Positions 43,401-56,929 of a stretch of DNA of 64,000 bases are shown here, in pieces. The stretch covers positions 82,049,659 to 82,113,658 of the forward strand of contig NC_055986.1 of NCBI RefSeq assembly GCF_018446385.1. Reading direction: 5' to 3'. The position numbers and the translations under genes are program-made. Below the pieces are notes generated by a model. It was not told where the DNA came from. It did no database searches and was given only the letters and a program-made list of their open reading frames with translations. The stretch's first letter is position 1. Every line of letters begins with the position of its first letter. The DNA comes from Zingiber officinale (lineage: Eukaryota > Streptophyta > Magnoliopsida > Zingiberales > Zingiberaceae).

Positions 43401-45891
43401 AAGCCTATAGATTTATGTCATAAGGAGAACCAAACCCATAATGTGATCTCATTTATGTTTATTCAGAATTTGGATTATTGATATGGGGTTCAATGTAGAA
43501 CCTATTAACCTGTGCTATCATTATTAATTGGCTGATAACGGATTGATTCATATAAATATGACATGGTTCCCCGTTGAATTAGATATTCTGACAAATCTCT
43601 TCGTTCATCATCAGTGAAGAGACTACAGCATAGTTAACCTAACTCTTTCGGAAGACTAGTCTCTTTCTTTCCCTCTTATAAAGATGATGGTTTCTCTGCT
43701 ACAATTAGATCTATCGTCTTATATTATGTATTTATATTTTGCTATAGATTCGACATAATTAGATCCTTATTTTATTTTCCTATATTAGAATTTATACATG
43801 ATCTAGAATTCATACGGATTAGAAAAACTTAATCCCAACCGGTTCAACAATTATTAGTCTTCTATATTTTCATATTTTCATGGAGGATGCCTATTGTAAT
43901 CATCACCAAGTTATATATTATCATAATATTTTAATAGACTAACGATCAAATATCTGACACCTTCCATTGTCTTAGCAAAGATGCTATTATAGTCCTGGGA
44001 CAATGGGCAAGTGCCAAGGTATGAGCAACAGCAACAAAAGCATTTAGGTTAATTTACATGAAGGATATTTGTTCCGCATGATTAATTTTAGAAAGTTCAA
44101 CTGTGAGTGTTGGGCTACTTGTTATTTTTTAAATTTATTTTGGTAACAAATGAAAAACTAGCCGAGTCAATCATTTTAAAAATTAATCGATTTGAAAAAT
44201 TAAATATTTGGATTAAAAAAATAGAGAGACATTTATCAAGCAATCTAATCACACTTTACCCGAAATACATCCATAGATCAACTATCAGAATGACACTCCT
44301 TTATAATATATCTTCTCTTCCTTTTATTGAAGAGCCCATGGATCAATTCCTTCTTTATATTTAAAGGTGTCAAATAGCATCGTTATTGAGGGCCTTGGAA
44401 GCTACCCCAAGGTTTTAGGTTCAAATTAAACTCTTCTTTAAGCAAATGTGAGAGGTGAGAGGTGAAAGGTGTTCATAGCTATCTAAAATAAACTTTCTAT
44501 TGGGCAATCTTACATTATTTTAAGGCTGTTAGGCAATCTTACTTCTTTCAAGATTATTATCGAAATTACAAGGAATAATCGGTCTTTAAAATTTATAAAT
44601 AAAAAATTCAGATTAACTGTCAACATGACCCGAGATGTTGAATGACTTATTTATTGAGTCGATCAAGCTGCTAAACTGGGCTGGTTAAGTCGAGCTGTTG
44701 GATTGTTCAACCTACCAAGAAAGGCTGAGTTGCTAGGAGGCCAAGCTGCTAGGGAAAACTGAGTTACCAAGGAAGGCCAAGCTATAGATTCAAATGCATA
44801 AAGAATAGAAAATTGTAAATACTTACAACGATTCCTTGTCGATATCATTCTTCGTGCTTATTGTTTGAAGGACGATTACAAAAATTGAACAACCTCTTGT
44901 TCACGAACCAAATCCCCTCTCTAGTTTGGATGTTCTTTGGTAAGAAAAGAAAGCAGGAAACTCTTTTTTTTCTTGAACGTAATACATAATATAGAATATA
45001 TGGGGTAAGTGACTAGTTTTAGTAACTACCCACATCTCCCACTACCAACATCTCTCATTTGTCCAAGTCATGCCATAAATATCATATTAGAACATCCAAT
45101 TCATATATGAGGAAAAAATAGTTCGTGCGACAATAAGCAATTAATGCTAAGAAAATTACATCTTATATAGCCGCTCTTTAAAATAAATTTAGAGACATCA
45201 ATATCTTACATTTATCCCAGATTAAATCAATTATATCAGCACAAACATCTCTAATCTTTCATAATGACTATTATGTCAAGAGCATGCTCAATATCTTCAA
45301 TCAATATAATTATTCACAATTATATTTTATGTAATCAACAAAAAAATATAATTGTTCAATTAATGAATAAATGTCAATGATGTAAATCTACTTTAATCTT
45401 CCTTTTTATCTAGAATATATTAATTTTAATCAATCATTTTCTTAGTCATATTTGATAGATTGAATCATCTATAGTCAATAGGATACATACTAAAGTAGCA
45501 GACCTGATTAAAACTTTGAATTAGACAGCTAAATAGTCATTAAGGGTAAAACTGAAATTATCTTATAATCTCAGGAGTCGCATATAGTAGAGAAGCAGAC
45601 ATTCATTCTCCTATTACCATTAACATCACCACAATACATGTGGTATAAATTACATGCTACAATATTTTTCTCTTTACTAATAAAAAGTGCATGTTTTTCT
45701 CAATTTTAACACTATACATATTTTGATCTAGACATTCCCAATGTCTAATCCTGAATTGAACTCATGAATTCTAATTTAACCTTCAACATGTTCAGTAAAT
45801 AGTGAGTACATTGACTTTGATCATTGTCAATTCATAAACCATCTCATCTTGATACAAATATCAAGACAACCTCAACTTATAGATATGTCTC
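43401..45891. other. Unassigned AT-rich interval
   Basis: No gene-like frame with a known domain; the 85-codon frame at 44107-44364 is unremarkable. 43401-43900 may be the LTR of the copia relic. A decayed B-box-like ggttcaaatta lies near 44410. At 44640-44780 there are short repeats of aagctgctagg type. 45000-45100 has catctcccact, which looks like an old minus-strand polypurine tract. Confidence 0.5.
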
Positions 45892-47720
45892 TGATGTCAT
45901 ACCATAAGTGCACGATTGTCGTCAAGTAATAAAAATATTGATCTATAGGGACTATTTATTAAGCACCAGTTGATTTCACAAGGTGATTATCTAGAAAATT
46001 GAAAGGTTGGTTGAAAGTTTGAGAACTAAGGTTGAGAGAGAGAGGAAGAAAAAGTTGAGAGAGCAAGAGAGAGGGATTGAAGAGAGAAGTTGATTTTGGA
46101 GGAAAATTCTTGGAGTTCGATTTCATTATGATGCTAGTTAATGTCCATATGTATTGTTTATCTCCTTACCTCCATGCCTACATTCTTGTAGGGTTTCTAA
46201 CTAAAGTTCATAACAACCCCATGAAGATCGCATCGAAGAGTTTGCCTAAGTTCTACTACTCTTAAGTAAAGAAACAACCCTAGAAAGTATGGTTAAAAGG
46301 ATACCCAAGGATCCTCCGGTCATACAATCACTAGAGTTATCTAATTTACTTTTTAATGGTAGATCAATACAATTAAGTAGAAGAGGTAAACTAGATATTT
46401 CAGTTAAAGGGATACCCTTTATCATAGCCCCCCTGTTTATCTCCTTACCTCCATGTCTACATTCTTGTAGGGTTTCTAACTAAAGTTCATAACAACCCCA
46501 TAAAGATCGTATCAGAGAGTTTGCCTAAGTTCTACCACTCTTAAGTAAAGAAACAATCTAGAAAGTCTGGTTAAAAGGATACCCGAGGATCCTCCGGTCA
46601 TACAATCACTAGAGTTATCTAATTTACTTTTTAATGGTAGATCAATACAATTAAGTAGAAGAGGTAATCTAGAAATTTTAGTTAAAGGGATACCCTTTGT
46701 CATAGCCCCCCCCCCCTCGCGGTTATACAATCGCTAGATTATACAAATCACTTCCTAATATTAATTTGAAAAAAAATCCTCTAACCTCTAATTAGATATT
46801 CCTTTGTAGAGAATCATTCTCCTTGCAGAGGATCATTCTAGAAAGCCCGCTTGAAGGGATATCCCCTGTCATAGGTCCCCACGGTCATATAATCTAGCGA
46901 TTCTCTTCCACAAGGTGACCAATCCACCATAATCCATAATCATATATCACACACACATTTTTTCAAACATGTATAAGGCATAATACACAAGAATAGGTCA
47001 TAAACATATTATTGAACAAGAAAATAAGCAGATACATAGTTCATACACCAACGTCACATCAAAACTGCTCCCTACATCCTAAGAATCAATGGTCTACTCC
47101 ATAAAGAAGGAATAACAAACTAAAGGCATGAATAATAATATTCTTACAATCCAAATACAAGAAATGAGGAGAAAAATGGCTTAGCGATGTGTTGTCTATA
47201 TCTTCGAAGTGTCTCCTTGCTTCAGAGATGGATGGATCATTAACGGCTTGAAGAAGGAAGCTCTAGGGGTTTCTCTAGAGGGGAAAACCTTCTCCCTAGG
47301 AGGAAGACGAAGTCCTCTCATCCCCCATCCCCAACCCAATGGGGAGGATCCCCTTATATAGGGGCTGAAATCAGGCACGCGACATGGCGGTGTCACTTGG
47401 CATAGGTTCCCATGTCAAGTGTGGTAGTGCTAGATTTAGTAGGCCACGACACATGCTGCTGATCACGGACGCCCATGACAAGGAGGCAAAGCCGAGCATA
47501 AGTGTCCGTGTCTGAATAGGGCTTCCTCCTCTCGTTCTCTTTGCTTCCCATTTTGCACCAACCTTCGTTCCTGTTATTCGAAATACATTAGAGCAGTATC
47601 TAGGAGTAATAAAATATAAAAATGAAGTATATAATCAAGATATCATGAATCATGCATGCAAAAGTAAGTTAAATATAGTGTGAAAATATGATAAAAATCC
47701 TATATACTTCACACTTATCA
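45892..47720 (-). repeat. 3' LTR of the Athila/Tat-like element
   Basis: The part from tgatgtcat..gtgcacgattgtcgtcaagtaat to about 46400 matches 58682-59170. The right end is acttatca. It contains the tandem duplication at 46156-46712. Confidence 0.75.
46156..46712. repeat. ~279-bp tandem duplication inside the Athila/Tat LTR
   Basis: gtttatctccttacctccatg starts at 46156 and again at 46435, and the copies stay similar to about 46712, ending in a C run. The other LTR has a single copy, so it arose after insertion. Confidence 0.85.
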
Positions 47721-47733
47721 AGTTTTCCCAAAC
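47721..47733 (-). promoter_or_regulatory. Polypurine tract of the Athila/Tat-like element
   Basis: GTTTGGGAAAACT on the minus strand is followed by LTR TGATAAGTG. The gaggaagagcaaagg context upstream is usual for this group. Confidence 0.65.
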
Positions 47734-47789
47734 TAAACCTTTGCTCTTCCTCAAGCAAATATGAATCTAGAAAAAACATGTGAATAATA

Positions 47790-48445
47790 TGTAGGGATCT
47801 AGGGCGCTAAACACATGGAAGCGCGGCGGAAAATTAACTAGATCCTCTCCAGAAGATTTATGCGAAGGAGAAAACAATCATATACTTAGTTTTACATGAG
47901 AGGTATACCTTTGTTGCGTGCCCTTCGCAATCCCGACAATAACTTTTTCTTTGGATGCAGATCTCAGAGCGATCAAGTGTCCGCGCCTCTACGATATCCA
48001 CATGAACACATCCTTCGTTCGTCTCACGAACAAAACCTTCAGAGAAGAACCACCTTCATGGTGCTAGCCACTCATGGAGGTTTGACCAAGAGCAAAAATC
48101 GCCCAAGGAGGAAGAAGGAGGAAGAAGAGGGAAGATTAAGAGTCACACTTTTCATCTCTTTTTCATCTAATTCTAATCTAATGAAAAATTCATTCCAAAA
48201 AAACCTATTTATATTCATCCCATGAATACCAAGGGTTTTTGTCTCTTTGTATTTCTCTTAATGGGTTGGATTATTATATTAGATTAACCATTAATCCAAT
48301 AGCCCAATAAGTCTAACTCATTAATCCAATGTATCTAATTCGGATTGGACTCAATCCAATGAGTGAGTTCATTTGAGTCTAACTCAATGAGTAACCCATA
48401 AAGCCTAATCATCTCATAATTATCTCTTAGGGCTAATTACTAACA
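47790..48445 (-). repeat. 3' LTR of copia D (short form)
   Basis: 656 bp, TGTAGGGATCTAG...TAACA on the plus strand, matching 54697-55379. Beyond 48445 the reverse complement of aatctcccact gives a polypurine tract. Confidence 0.88.
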
Positions 48446-49565
48446 ATCTCCCACTAGCACTAGTGCCAATCACTACTAAGATGACACCAATACTTTGGAT
48501 TTACCCATTATTCTTAATATCCTTAGCATTTTAGTCAAACTAAAATACTCACCTCCAAACTAATATGTTCTTTGTGTGTGACCCAATAGGCTCTCATAAC
48601 GTTGGCAATGTATCTAAATCAACATTTGCGATATATAAGCAATGAGTGACATCTAGTAATACATCATTACTACCCAAGTGACAAGAAAGTCAAGATCCGA
48701 CCTAACCTTTCTGTGGCTATTATCTTGTAAGACTCAATCCTTCTATTCTTGATATCTAGATTGATCAATAAGGCATAGACCGTGTCATCCTCTTATCAAT
48801 CTTTGTGTTTCTTGATCTCTAAGTAGACACACTAAACAAATAACCTCAATATCTCATATTGACTCATCTGAGTATGGTCATACATTCTTGTGTCCTACTA
48901 ATCAAGGGGCCCACAGATATCGCTTCCATCATATGGAAGGGATAGATCCCATCTACATCACTTACATCTCTCCGCATAATTTATTGCATACCTAGTGATC
49001 GACTTTATAGTCCACCCTGTTACATGTGACGTTTACCGATACCAAAGTATACAACTCCTTATGTAGGGAACCATAGTGACTTCAGGTCTAAGGACTATTC
49101 ATACTAATAGTCACATGAGAATATTTATGGCACTCATATAATGATCCATGAAACATTCTCATGGTGGGTCATTCAGTGTCAACCTGATATCTCATATATA
49201 TTCTCTAATATATACTCATGTGTCAACCTGATATCTCATATCCATGACTCATGAGATTAAGTCATCCGTTGACCTACATGCTAGTCTCAACGCATTAATA
49301 TTGTCCTTGTATATTAATGCTTGACTAGGAATAGTTAAGAGTAGTGTTCCATGTATATCTAAAATATCTCACTATCAATTCAACTAATTGATATATTGTA
49401 GATTAGAACCTTCCACTTTAGGACATTATTATACTTATTCATTCAGTACTGAACTGAAGTAAATATAATAACCATAACCTTTGTCTTCTAATGAAATAAC
49501 GAAATATGATACAAAATGTCCTAAGTCAATCAACTCTTGATTGCCTCTTAGGGCTTACACTAACA
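48446..49565 (-). other. Non-coding 1.1-kb segment of copia D, matching the U3 of the longer D LTR
   Basis: No gene. On the minus strand it starts after AAGGAGAT with TGTTAGTGTAAGCCCTAAG and ends at a second AGTGGGAGAT followed by TGTTAGTAATTAGCCC. The same sequence lies within the solo D LTR (31692-32222, 40539-41040). Confidence 0.8.
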
Positions 49566-51550
49566 ATCTCCTTATGTCACTAGTGTCAATCACTGAAATA
49601 TCTAATATCTATTGACCTAGTGTGACCATCATGCTTCCTCAGTGCCAAAGCCTTGGTTAAAGGATCCATAATGTTAGCATTATTTGGTTCTCTACATATC
49701 CTCATATCTCAGATATCGATGATCCCTCGAATGAGATGGAATTGTTGTAGTATCCAATACCCAAGGCCACCATTTAAGTAAAATACATGCCCTAACTGTG
49801 ATCTAGAATCATCCTTATCAATTTTGGAAGCTTGCACCACTGTAACCTGTTACAGCAACAACTGTAACCCTTTACAGCAAGCTCTTCATCGCCTCCAAAG
49901 ATCAAGAAATAATCTTGGGTTCTTCTCAAGTACTTAAGAATATTCTTGGTTGTTGTCCAGTGACCTTCGCCTCGATCTGACTGGTATATGCTCGTCATGC
50001 TTAAAGCATATGAGACATCTGGACGAGTACAAAGTATGGCGTGCATGATAGACCCTATAGCATATGCATAAAGAATTTGATCCATGCGGTACCTTTCTTC
50101 CTTAGAAGAAGGACATTGAGTCTTCGAAAGACTCACACCATATGACATCAACAGGAATCCCTTCTCGGAATTCTGCATGACAAAACGTTTAAGCACCTTG
50201 TCAATATATGTACTCTGGCTTATACCAAGCCATCTCCTGGATCTATCTCTATAGATCTTGATGTCTAAAATATAGGCTACTTCACCTAAGTCCTTCATTG
50301 AGAAATAATTCCCAAACCAAGTCTTCACTGACTGAAGAGTAGGGATATCATCTCCAATGAGAAGTATGTCATCTACATACAATATGAGAAAGATGATTGT
50401 GCTCCCACTAACCCACTTGTAGACACAAGGTTCATCATCATTCTTGATAAAATCAAACACTTTAATTGCATCATTGAATTAAAGATTCCAGCTTCTAGAA
50501 GCTTGCTTTAATCCATAAATGGATTGTTGCAACTTACACACCTTTCCAGCATGCTCTAGATCGACAAAATCCTCAGGTTGTGTCATGTGCACATCCTCGA
50601 GTAGATTTTCATTAAGAAATGCGGTTTTGACATCCATCTGCCAGATCTCATAATCATAGTAAGCTGTAATTGCAAGTATTATCCGAATAGACTTGAGCAT
50701 CATAACTGGTGAAAAGGTTTCATCATAGTCTATACTATGAATTTACTTGAATTTTTTAGCTACCAATCTACCTCTATAGGTATGCATATGCCTATCCATG
50801 TCAGTTCACCTTGAAGACCCATTTACACCCAATGGGTTTGATTCCTTCAGGTGGATCAACCAAAATCCATACTTGGTTAGTGTACATGGATTCCATTTTG
50901 GATCTTATGGCCTATAGCCATTTCTCAAAATCTGGGCCCTGTACATCTTCCTGATAAGATGTAGGCTCATTGAGACCAATTAGCACTACATTACCGTTGT
51001 CAAACAAGAGAAAAGAATATATCTCAGGTTGACGACGAGTTTTATCAGATTTGCGTAGAGCTTGTGCTACTTAAACAGGTTGTTGCTCCATAATTTCTTG
51101 CGATATAACAAAATCATGATCCACAACATCTTGTGGTACCTGTTCAATTTTCATCAAGATTTTGGTGCTAGTTTGTGTATCTTGAATTTCTTCAAGATCG
51201 ATTTTACTCCCACTAATTTTTCTAGAAATAAACTCCTTTTTTGGAAAGGCACCATTTCTGGCAACAAATACTTTGCCTTGTGTGAGCTTATAAAAGTAAG
51301 ATTCCTTTGTTTCCTTGGGATATCCTACAAAATAGCACTTGTTTGATTTGGTTCCTAATTTATCTAAGACTTGAAATTGAGCGTAAGCCTCACAACCCTA
51401 AATCTTCTTGAAAGACGTCTTGGGACTCTTCCCAGTTCATATCGTATATGATGCCTTTATGACAGTCTTAGATGGAATGCGATTAAGTGTGAAAGTAGTT
51501 GTCTCTAAAGTATGTCCCCAGAAGGAAGTAGGAAGATCTATTTAACTCAT
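49566..51550 (-). pseudogene. RT and truncated RNase H of copia D
   Basis: RT motifs: QMDVKTAFLNENL, VCKLQQSIYGLKQASRSWN and the catalytic LYVDDILLIG (about 50370). Stops separate 50479-50703 from 49792-50460, and earlier parts (51000-50710) have several. RNase H begins LAVKGYS but the middle is missing or scrambled. Only a C-terminal trace like NIMDPLTKAL remains near 49650. The integrase C-terminus (51000-51550) precedes in broken frames. Confidence 0.85.
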
Positions 51551-51556
51551 CATCGA

Positions 51557-52063
51557 TCATACCATATCTAATAAAGTACGATTTCTCCTTTCCAATACAC
51601 CATTCCATTGTGGTGTTCCAGGTGGAGTGAGTTGAGATATGATCCCACACTCAACAAGATGGTCATGAAACTCTTTGCTAAAGTATTCCCCACCTCGATC
51701 TAATCGAAGCATCTTAATACTCTTATCAAGTTGGTTTTGTACTTCCTTCTTGAATTCTTTAAACTTTTCAAAGGATTCTGACTTGTGTCTCATCAGATAC
51801 ACATAGTCATATCTACTGAAATCATCAGTGAAGGTAATGAAGTAATAATAGTCTCCTCTAGCTGCTATTCTGAAAGGGCCACATACATCAATATATATGA
51901 GTCCTAATAGATCATTAGTCCTTTCGCCGTGTCCACTAAATGGAGTCTTTGTCATCTTACCTTGAAGACAAGATTCGCATGCCTCATATGATTCAAAATC
52001 AAATGAGTCCAAAATTCCATCCTTATGGAGTTGGGATATACGACTCTTATTTATATGACCCAA
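51557..52063 (-). pseudogene. Integrase of copia D
   Basis: Open for 168 codons. It has the His/Cys zinc-binding end (MGHINKSRISQLH, CESCLQGKM), IYIDVCGPF with the first catalytic Asp, LRLDRGGEYFSKEF with the second Asp and NGVLERRNRTLLDM with the Glu, so the DDE triad is present. Stops at both ends cut it from protease and RT. Confidence 0.88.
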
Positions 52064-52072
52064 GCGACAATG

Positions 52073-52455
52073 TCAAAGATATGTTTGGTTCGAATCATTA
52101 GATTTGAACTGTTTAGTATTTATGCTATAGATTGGGTTTTCAAAGTCTAGAACATAGAGTACATTCACAGGATGTGCACTACAGTAGAACATTTCATTGA
52201 AATAAATAGAACAACATTTGCCCTTTATTACAAATGAAAAACCTTTCTTGTCCAAACAAGAAATAGAGATAATGTTCTTAGTCAAGGTAGGCACATAACA
52301 ACACTCTTCAAGTTCTAAAACAAGTCTAGTGGGCAAAGATAAGGAATATGCTCCTATAGCTATAACAGCAACTCTTGCGTCATTGCCTACTTGTAGGTTC
52401 ACTTTGTCCTTTGTCAATGATCTACTATTTCTCAACCACTTCACATTATAGATGC
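52073..52455 (-). pseudogene. Aspartic protease region of copia D
   Basis: Starts near RVLDIGCASIM at the end of the gag frame (the Thr/Ser of the D[T/S]G motif is Ile) and continues in another frame with VKWLRNSRSLTKDKV, CYVPTLTKNIISISCL and GLYVLDFE-like segments, the usual copia protease to integrase linker. Confidence 0.75.
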
Positions 52456-53357
52456 ACATCCAATATCTAATACCCGTGAAGAAGAAATAGACAAATTGAC
52501 TTCTATAACATATATACTTGAGGCAGAAGTCTTACTTCTCTTCCTTTTCAGTTCCTCTAGGTGTAACTTGCAGTTCCTCTTCCAATGTCCAGTCTCACCG
52601 TGGTGGAAGCAGGTTCCTTCCTTAGCAATCCCACCTTTAGGTTTCAATGCATGAGTCTTGCCCTTTCCTTTGGCTTGGGTCTTACCCTTACCTGTGGGCA
52701 TCCAATTGCCTTTGCCCTTAGACACCATCAAAATGGTACTAGACTTTGCCTTTTTAAGGTTGAGTTCAGTAGTTCTCAACATGCTCAATATCTCAGGCAG
52801 CAGTTTGTCAATTTCATTCATGTTGTAGTTCATGACAAATCGACTATAGCTATCGAGCAATGACTGCAAGATAAGATCAGTGGTCAATTCTTGACCTAGT
52901 GAAAACCCCAATCGCTGTAGGTTTTCTACATACCTAATCATTTTGAGTACATATGGCCCTACGGGACTTCCTTCTTGCATTCTGCATTGAAACAGTATTT
53001 TAGAGATCTCAAATCTCTCATGCCTTGCTTGTCCTTAATATAGTTGTCTAAGATGTTCAACCATATCATAAGCATCCATGTTCTCATATTGCTTCTGAAG
53101 CTCAGAATTCATGGTGGCGAGTATAAGGTATAACACATCTAATACATCATCTTGATGCTTTTGTAAGAATCTCTATCATCTCTAGTGGCAGTAGTGGGGG
53201 TGCTTCAAGAATGGGCTGCTCTAGGACGTATAGTTTTCTTTCTTTTCTTGAGAACTATTCTCATGTTTCTATACCAGTCTAGGAAATTAGTTCCATTGAG
53301 CTTGTCCTTATCAAGGACAGATCGGAGAGATAGTGTCTTCTACGTACTAGACGACAT
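52456..53357 (-). pseudogene. gag of copia D
   Basis: The start codon at 53357 gives MSSS then stops. The N-terminal homology LRSVLDKDKLNGTNFLDWYR lies near 53340-53270. The 179-codon frame 52441-52980 carries GSPVGPYVLKMIRYVENLQRL, a Lys/Gly-rich linker and the knuckle CFHHGETGHWKRNC, whose second Cys is now His. Several nonsense codons lie in 52990-53350. Confidence 0.8.
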
Positions 53358-54679
53358 GGTGATCTACAACAATAAAATGCAGAAATAGGTATCATATTAA
53401 GATCATTTAATTAAGCCTTTAATTAAATGATTCTCTCACTGAATTCTAAAGCTTGGTGGGAGTAAGGCACTACTAGCTCTAAACCCAAAAGCAAAGACAT
53501 TCAAGTGGGACAAGATCTATATTATACTTCATCTTGAGTTAGCTTTGGCTAATCGTTGTATACATTTGGTAGGCAACGTGTACCAATTGGACAAGATCCA
53601 TATTATACCTTATCTTGAGTTAGCTTTGGCTAATCACCCAAGACTTAATACAACTTAGGTAGACAACGTTTACCAATTACATCTTATGTAACACTTGTAT
53701 CTTCAGGTGAACAAGACTATTTGTTCGTTTGCCCATCTTATGAAATCTATATTATAACTCATCTTGAGTTAGTTTTGGCTAATCGCCCAAGACTAGTATA
53801 ATTTGAATTTCATCATATGGGATATGCCTCTAAATTCTCAACTTAGTTAAGTCACACCCAAAGTCCAATAGTCGGGCATCACAATTGTCCTGTTGCATTC
53901 TACCAAGATAAAACGAGTCACTTTGCTTTGGCAAACCTGACTACAAATGATCGAGGTAGTAGTAAGTACCAAACTTTGGTAGGCATATGAAAAAGGACCT
54001 AATTACGATAGCTACACATGCATCACATACATTCATGGCATATTATGGCATACATCAACATATATGCTAATTTAAATGTGACATGGTTATGACTCCATCA
54101 CTACGATCTTCTCAAGCTAATGAGAAGATTGAAAGGTCAACCTATGTCCAAGCATCTTCTCCAAGTACTTCCTTGGTTGTCGTGTGTTGTTGTCCTTCTC
54201 CCTTTTTCATCGTCGTCCAGTAGACTAATTTCTCTCTAATTTGTACATTACAAAATCTAAAGAAACCTCGAGTTATATTCGAGGGTAGTCTAAATTTACA
54301 ACAAGAATAAAAAAGAAGAGGCACGATACTCAGGTCGTATTATGAATTACAACATACACACACATCTAATCACATTGGGGTTAAAGGTCATAACCATGCA
54401 CCATGTCATATAACATTCACAATATTTTATGACATAAAATTTACTATGATTTCAACAATATTTTGCATACTCATTTTATGAGTTGCTACTATACCCGAGA
54501 CCCTCCTACCCTCAAAATCGACTATGTTTCATTCTGAACAAAACACCTTTGGCTGAGACTCACAATCTGGCCAAGACTCGCAGTCTGGCCGAGACTCATA
54601 ATTTTGTAAATCACAGTAAACCTATCATGCAATTTCTATATCATATATAAAATTCTTAAACTTAGTATATGCCTTCGCA
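53358..54679 (-). other. Leader of copia D with degenerate tandem repeats
   Basis: No gene. 53500-53800 has about three diverged copies of a motif around tcttgagttagctttggcta. 54545-54600 has three copies of a ~20-bp unit (ctggccgagactca type). Confidence 0.7.
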
Positions 54680-54680
54680 A

Positions 54681-54694
54681 GTGGCTCTGATATC
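54681..54694 (-). promoter_or_regulatory. Primer-binding site of copia D
   Basis: On the minus strand TGATATCAGAGCCA, one change from the Met-tRNA type, lies two bases from the LTR. Confidence 0.82.
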
Positions 54695-54696
54695 AC

Positions 54697-55379
54697 TATA
54701 GGGATCTAGGGTGCTAAACACGTGGAAGCACAGTAGAAAATTAACTAGATCCTCTCCAAAAGATTCATGCGAAGGAGAAAACAATCATATACTAAGTTTT
54801 ACATGAGAGGTATACCTTTGTTGTGTGCCCTTCGTAATCTCGACAATAACTTTTTCTTTGGATGCAGATCTCAGCGCGATCAAGCGTTTGTGCCTCTACA
54901 GTATCCACACGAACACATTCTTCATTCGTCACATGAACGAAACCTTCGGAGAAGAACCACCTTCATGGTGCTAGCCACTCATGGAGGTTCGACCAAGAGC
55001 AAAAAAATCACCCAAGGAGGAAGGAGGAAGGAGGAAGGAGGAAGAAGAGGGAAGATTAAGAGTCACACTTTTCATCTCTTTTTCATCTAATTCTCATCTA
55101 ATGAAAAATTCATTCCAAAAAAACCTATTTATATTCATCCCATGAATACCAAGGGTTTTTGTCTCTTTGTATTCCTCTTAATGGGTTGAATTATTATATT
55201 AGATTAACCATTAATTCAATAACACAATAAGTCTAACTCATTGAGTCTAACCCATTAATCTAATGTGTCTAATTCGGATTGGACTCAATCCAATGAGTGA
55301 GTTCATTTGAGTCTAACTCAATGAGTAACCCAAAAAGCCTAATCATCTCATAATTGGCTCTTAGGGTTAATTACTAACA
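54697..55379 (-). repeat. 5' LTR of copia D
   Basis: 683 bp. Partner of 47790-48445. One terminal dinucleotide decayed (tatagggatct for tgtagggatct). An open frame at 54767-55090, like 47896-48225 in the partner, lies on the opposite strand and lacks domain support. Confidence 0.88.
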
Positions 55380-55384
55380 TAATA

Positions 55385-56929
55385 TCCCTAATTCTGGTAA
55401 ATTCATCTAGTCTTATCAAGTGGTATTGTCTTAAAGTTCAAGTATTCAATTAGTTTCACCAAGCCTACAAGCTAGTTAAGTGGATAGTGCATGGTTTGTT
55501 CCTAGGATTTTGAATTTCTTCCTAGTCAAGTCGGCATTCAATTGTGTTTTCAAGGGTTCCAACGTTAGGCACTTACCTTCCATACGTGAGGTTCACCTCC
55601 TCTTCCTAACACAAAGTCTCAAAGGCATGCTCGGTGATGAGAGAAATAGATAGATATTTCCCTAGTGACTTAACTCGATCTCAAAAGGGCATCCTATTCT
55701 TTCCACCCACGACAATTATTTTTTATCCCTTTATTTACTCTCATTTTTTTCACAAGTATTTCTTTCATCTTCTTTTCTCTTTTCAATTTTCTTTTCACAT
55801 GGAATTTTATTTTTTCCAAATGAGTTTACACACGCTGAGCATAGTCCAGTAACTAAAGTGTTGCGAAAAGAATTACCTATGATCCTCTTGGTACTAGTTT
55901 AACTAAATGAATCATGACTAGCTTGTACTAACTTAACCCTATGGAAACAAATCATTAGTGAAGTGAAATATCAAACTATTAGGTACTCTATAGTGAAAGC
56001 AAATCAACTCAACACTCTTTATCAAGGCTCTACTAGAGGATAGGAAAACATAAATCACCAAAAATGAGAATACATCCACATGACAACACTAATACTAAAC
56101 ACATCAAAAAATTGCTTATTGGACAAAGCTTTCATGGGTGCTTCTATTCGGATCCAAAACATCAATAAGAACTAAACATGATATGATGCAAGTTAGATGA
56201 AAATTTTATTATGCAATGAGAAACATGACAAAACTAACTCACAACCCAAACTATGTACAAATCCCCTAGACTTAAACTTTTCAATGCATTAATAATTACA
56301 AAATGTATTTTGGAGGAAAGTTTAGAGAGGTTACCAAGTGATGCATACCAAATGCCTAAGTCATTAACCCCTCCATCTAGCGATCACACTCCTCCCAATC
56401 TTTGAATCCTCTACAGTAGACAAGAAAAATTAAGTAGAGAGTTTGGATTATGAAAAAAATAAATGTGAACAAGAAATAACTTGGGGTGCCTTCCAAGAAG
56501 TACTTGTTTATGGTCATTAGCTAGATCCCTTTTTGGGCTCATCTAAATCTCGCTCTGCCAAGAGTAAGATACTTCCAGACTTCCTTTGCAATAACCCATT
56601 TTATTATGAAGAGAGTTGTAGCCATGTGATTAATATAGTGAAGCACCACTCTCTCTATCTTTGTCTTCTCAAAAGTTCTTTTCGACGGTTGAAGACGGTT
56701 CAAATTGAACTTCCAATTTTTGGCTCAAGCGAAATCTGCACACCAAAAAAAAAATACACCTCCCACAAGCATGCAATATAAGAAAGAACTAGAAACATAT
56801 TAAATTTGACAAAGCATGAATAAAAAAATGAATCACATCCAACAAAATCAATTATAAGTACCTCTATTAAGTTTTCTAAAAGACCATAAGAAATATTAAC
56901 CTTGCATTGCTGAAAGGTACCTAAAAGTT
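55385..56929 (-). other. 3' internal region of the Athila/Tat-like element
   Basis: No gene-like frame. Around 56475-56525 the segment ggggtgccttccaagaagtac..gtttatggtcattagc resembles a conserved stretch of Athila/Tat elements. Confidence 0.6.

Larger units (their letters stand above)
47790..55379 (-). mobile_element. Copia family D element (Tnt1-like), full length, decayed
   Basis: LTR matches 47790-48445 and 54697-55379, duplication taata (47785-47789, 55380-55384). On the minus strand: PBS, gag, protease, integrase, RT, partial RNase H, a 1.1-kb segment, polypurine tract and LTR. Integrase before RT makes it Ty1/copia, and the motifs fit the Tnt1 group. Inserted in the 3' internal part of the Athila/Tat-like element. 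Non-functional. Confidence 0.9.

Noticed and set aside
47896..48225. 109-codon frame, with a similar one at 54767-55090
   Set aside because: Present in both LTRs of copia D, opposite to its transcription; no domain.
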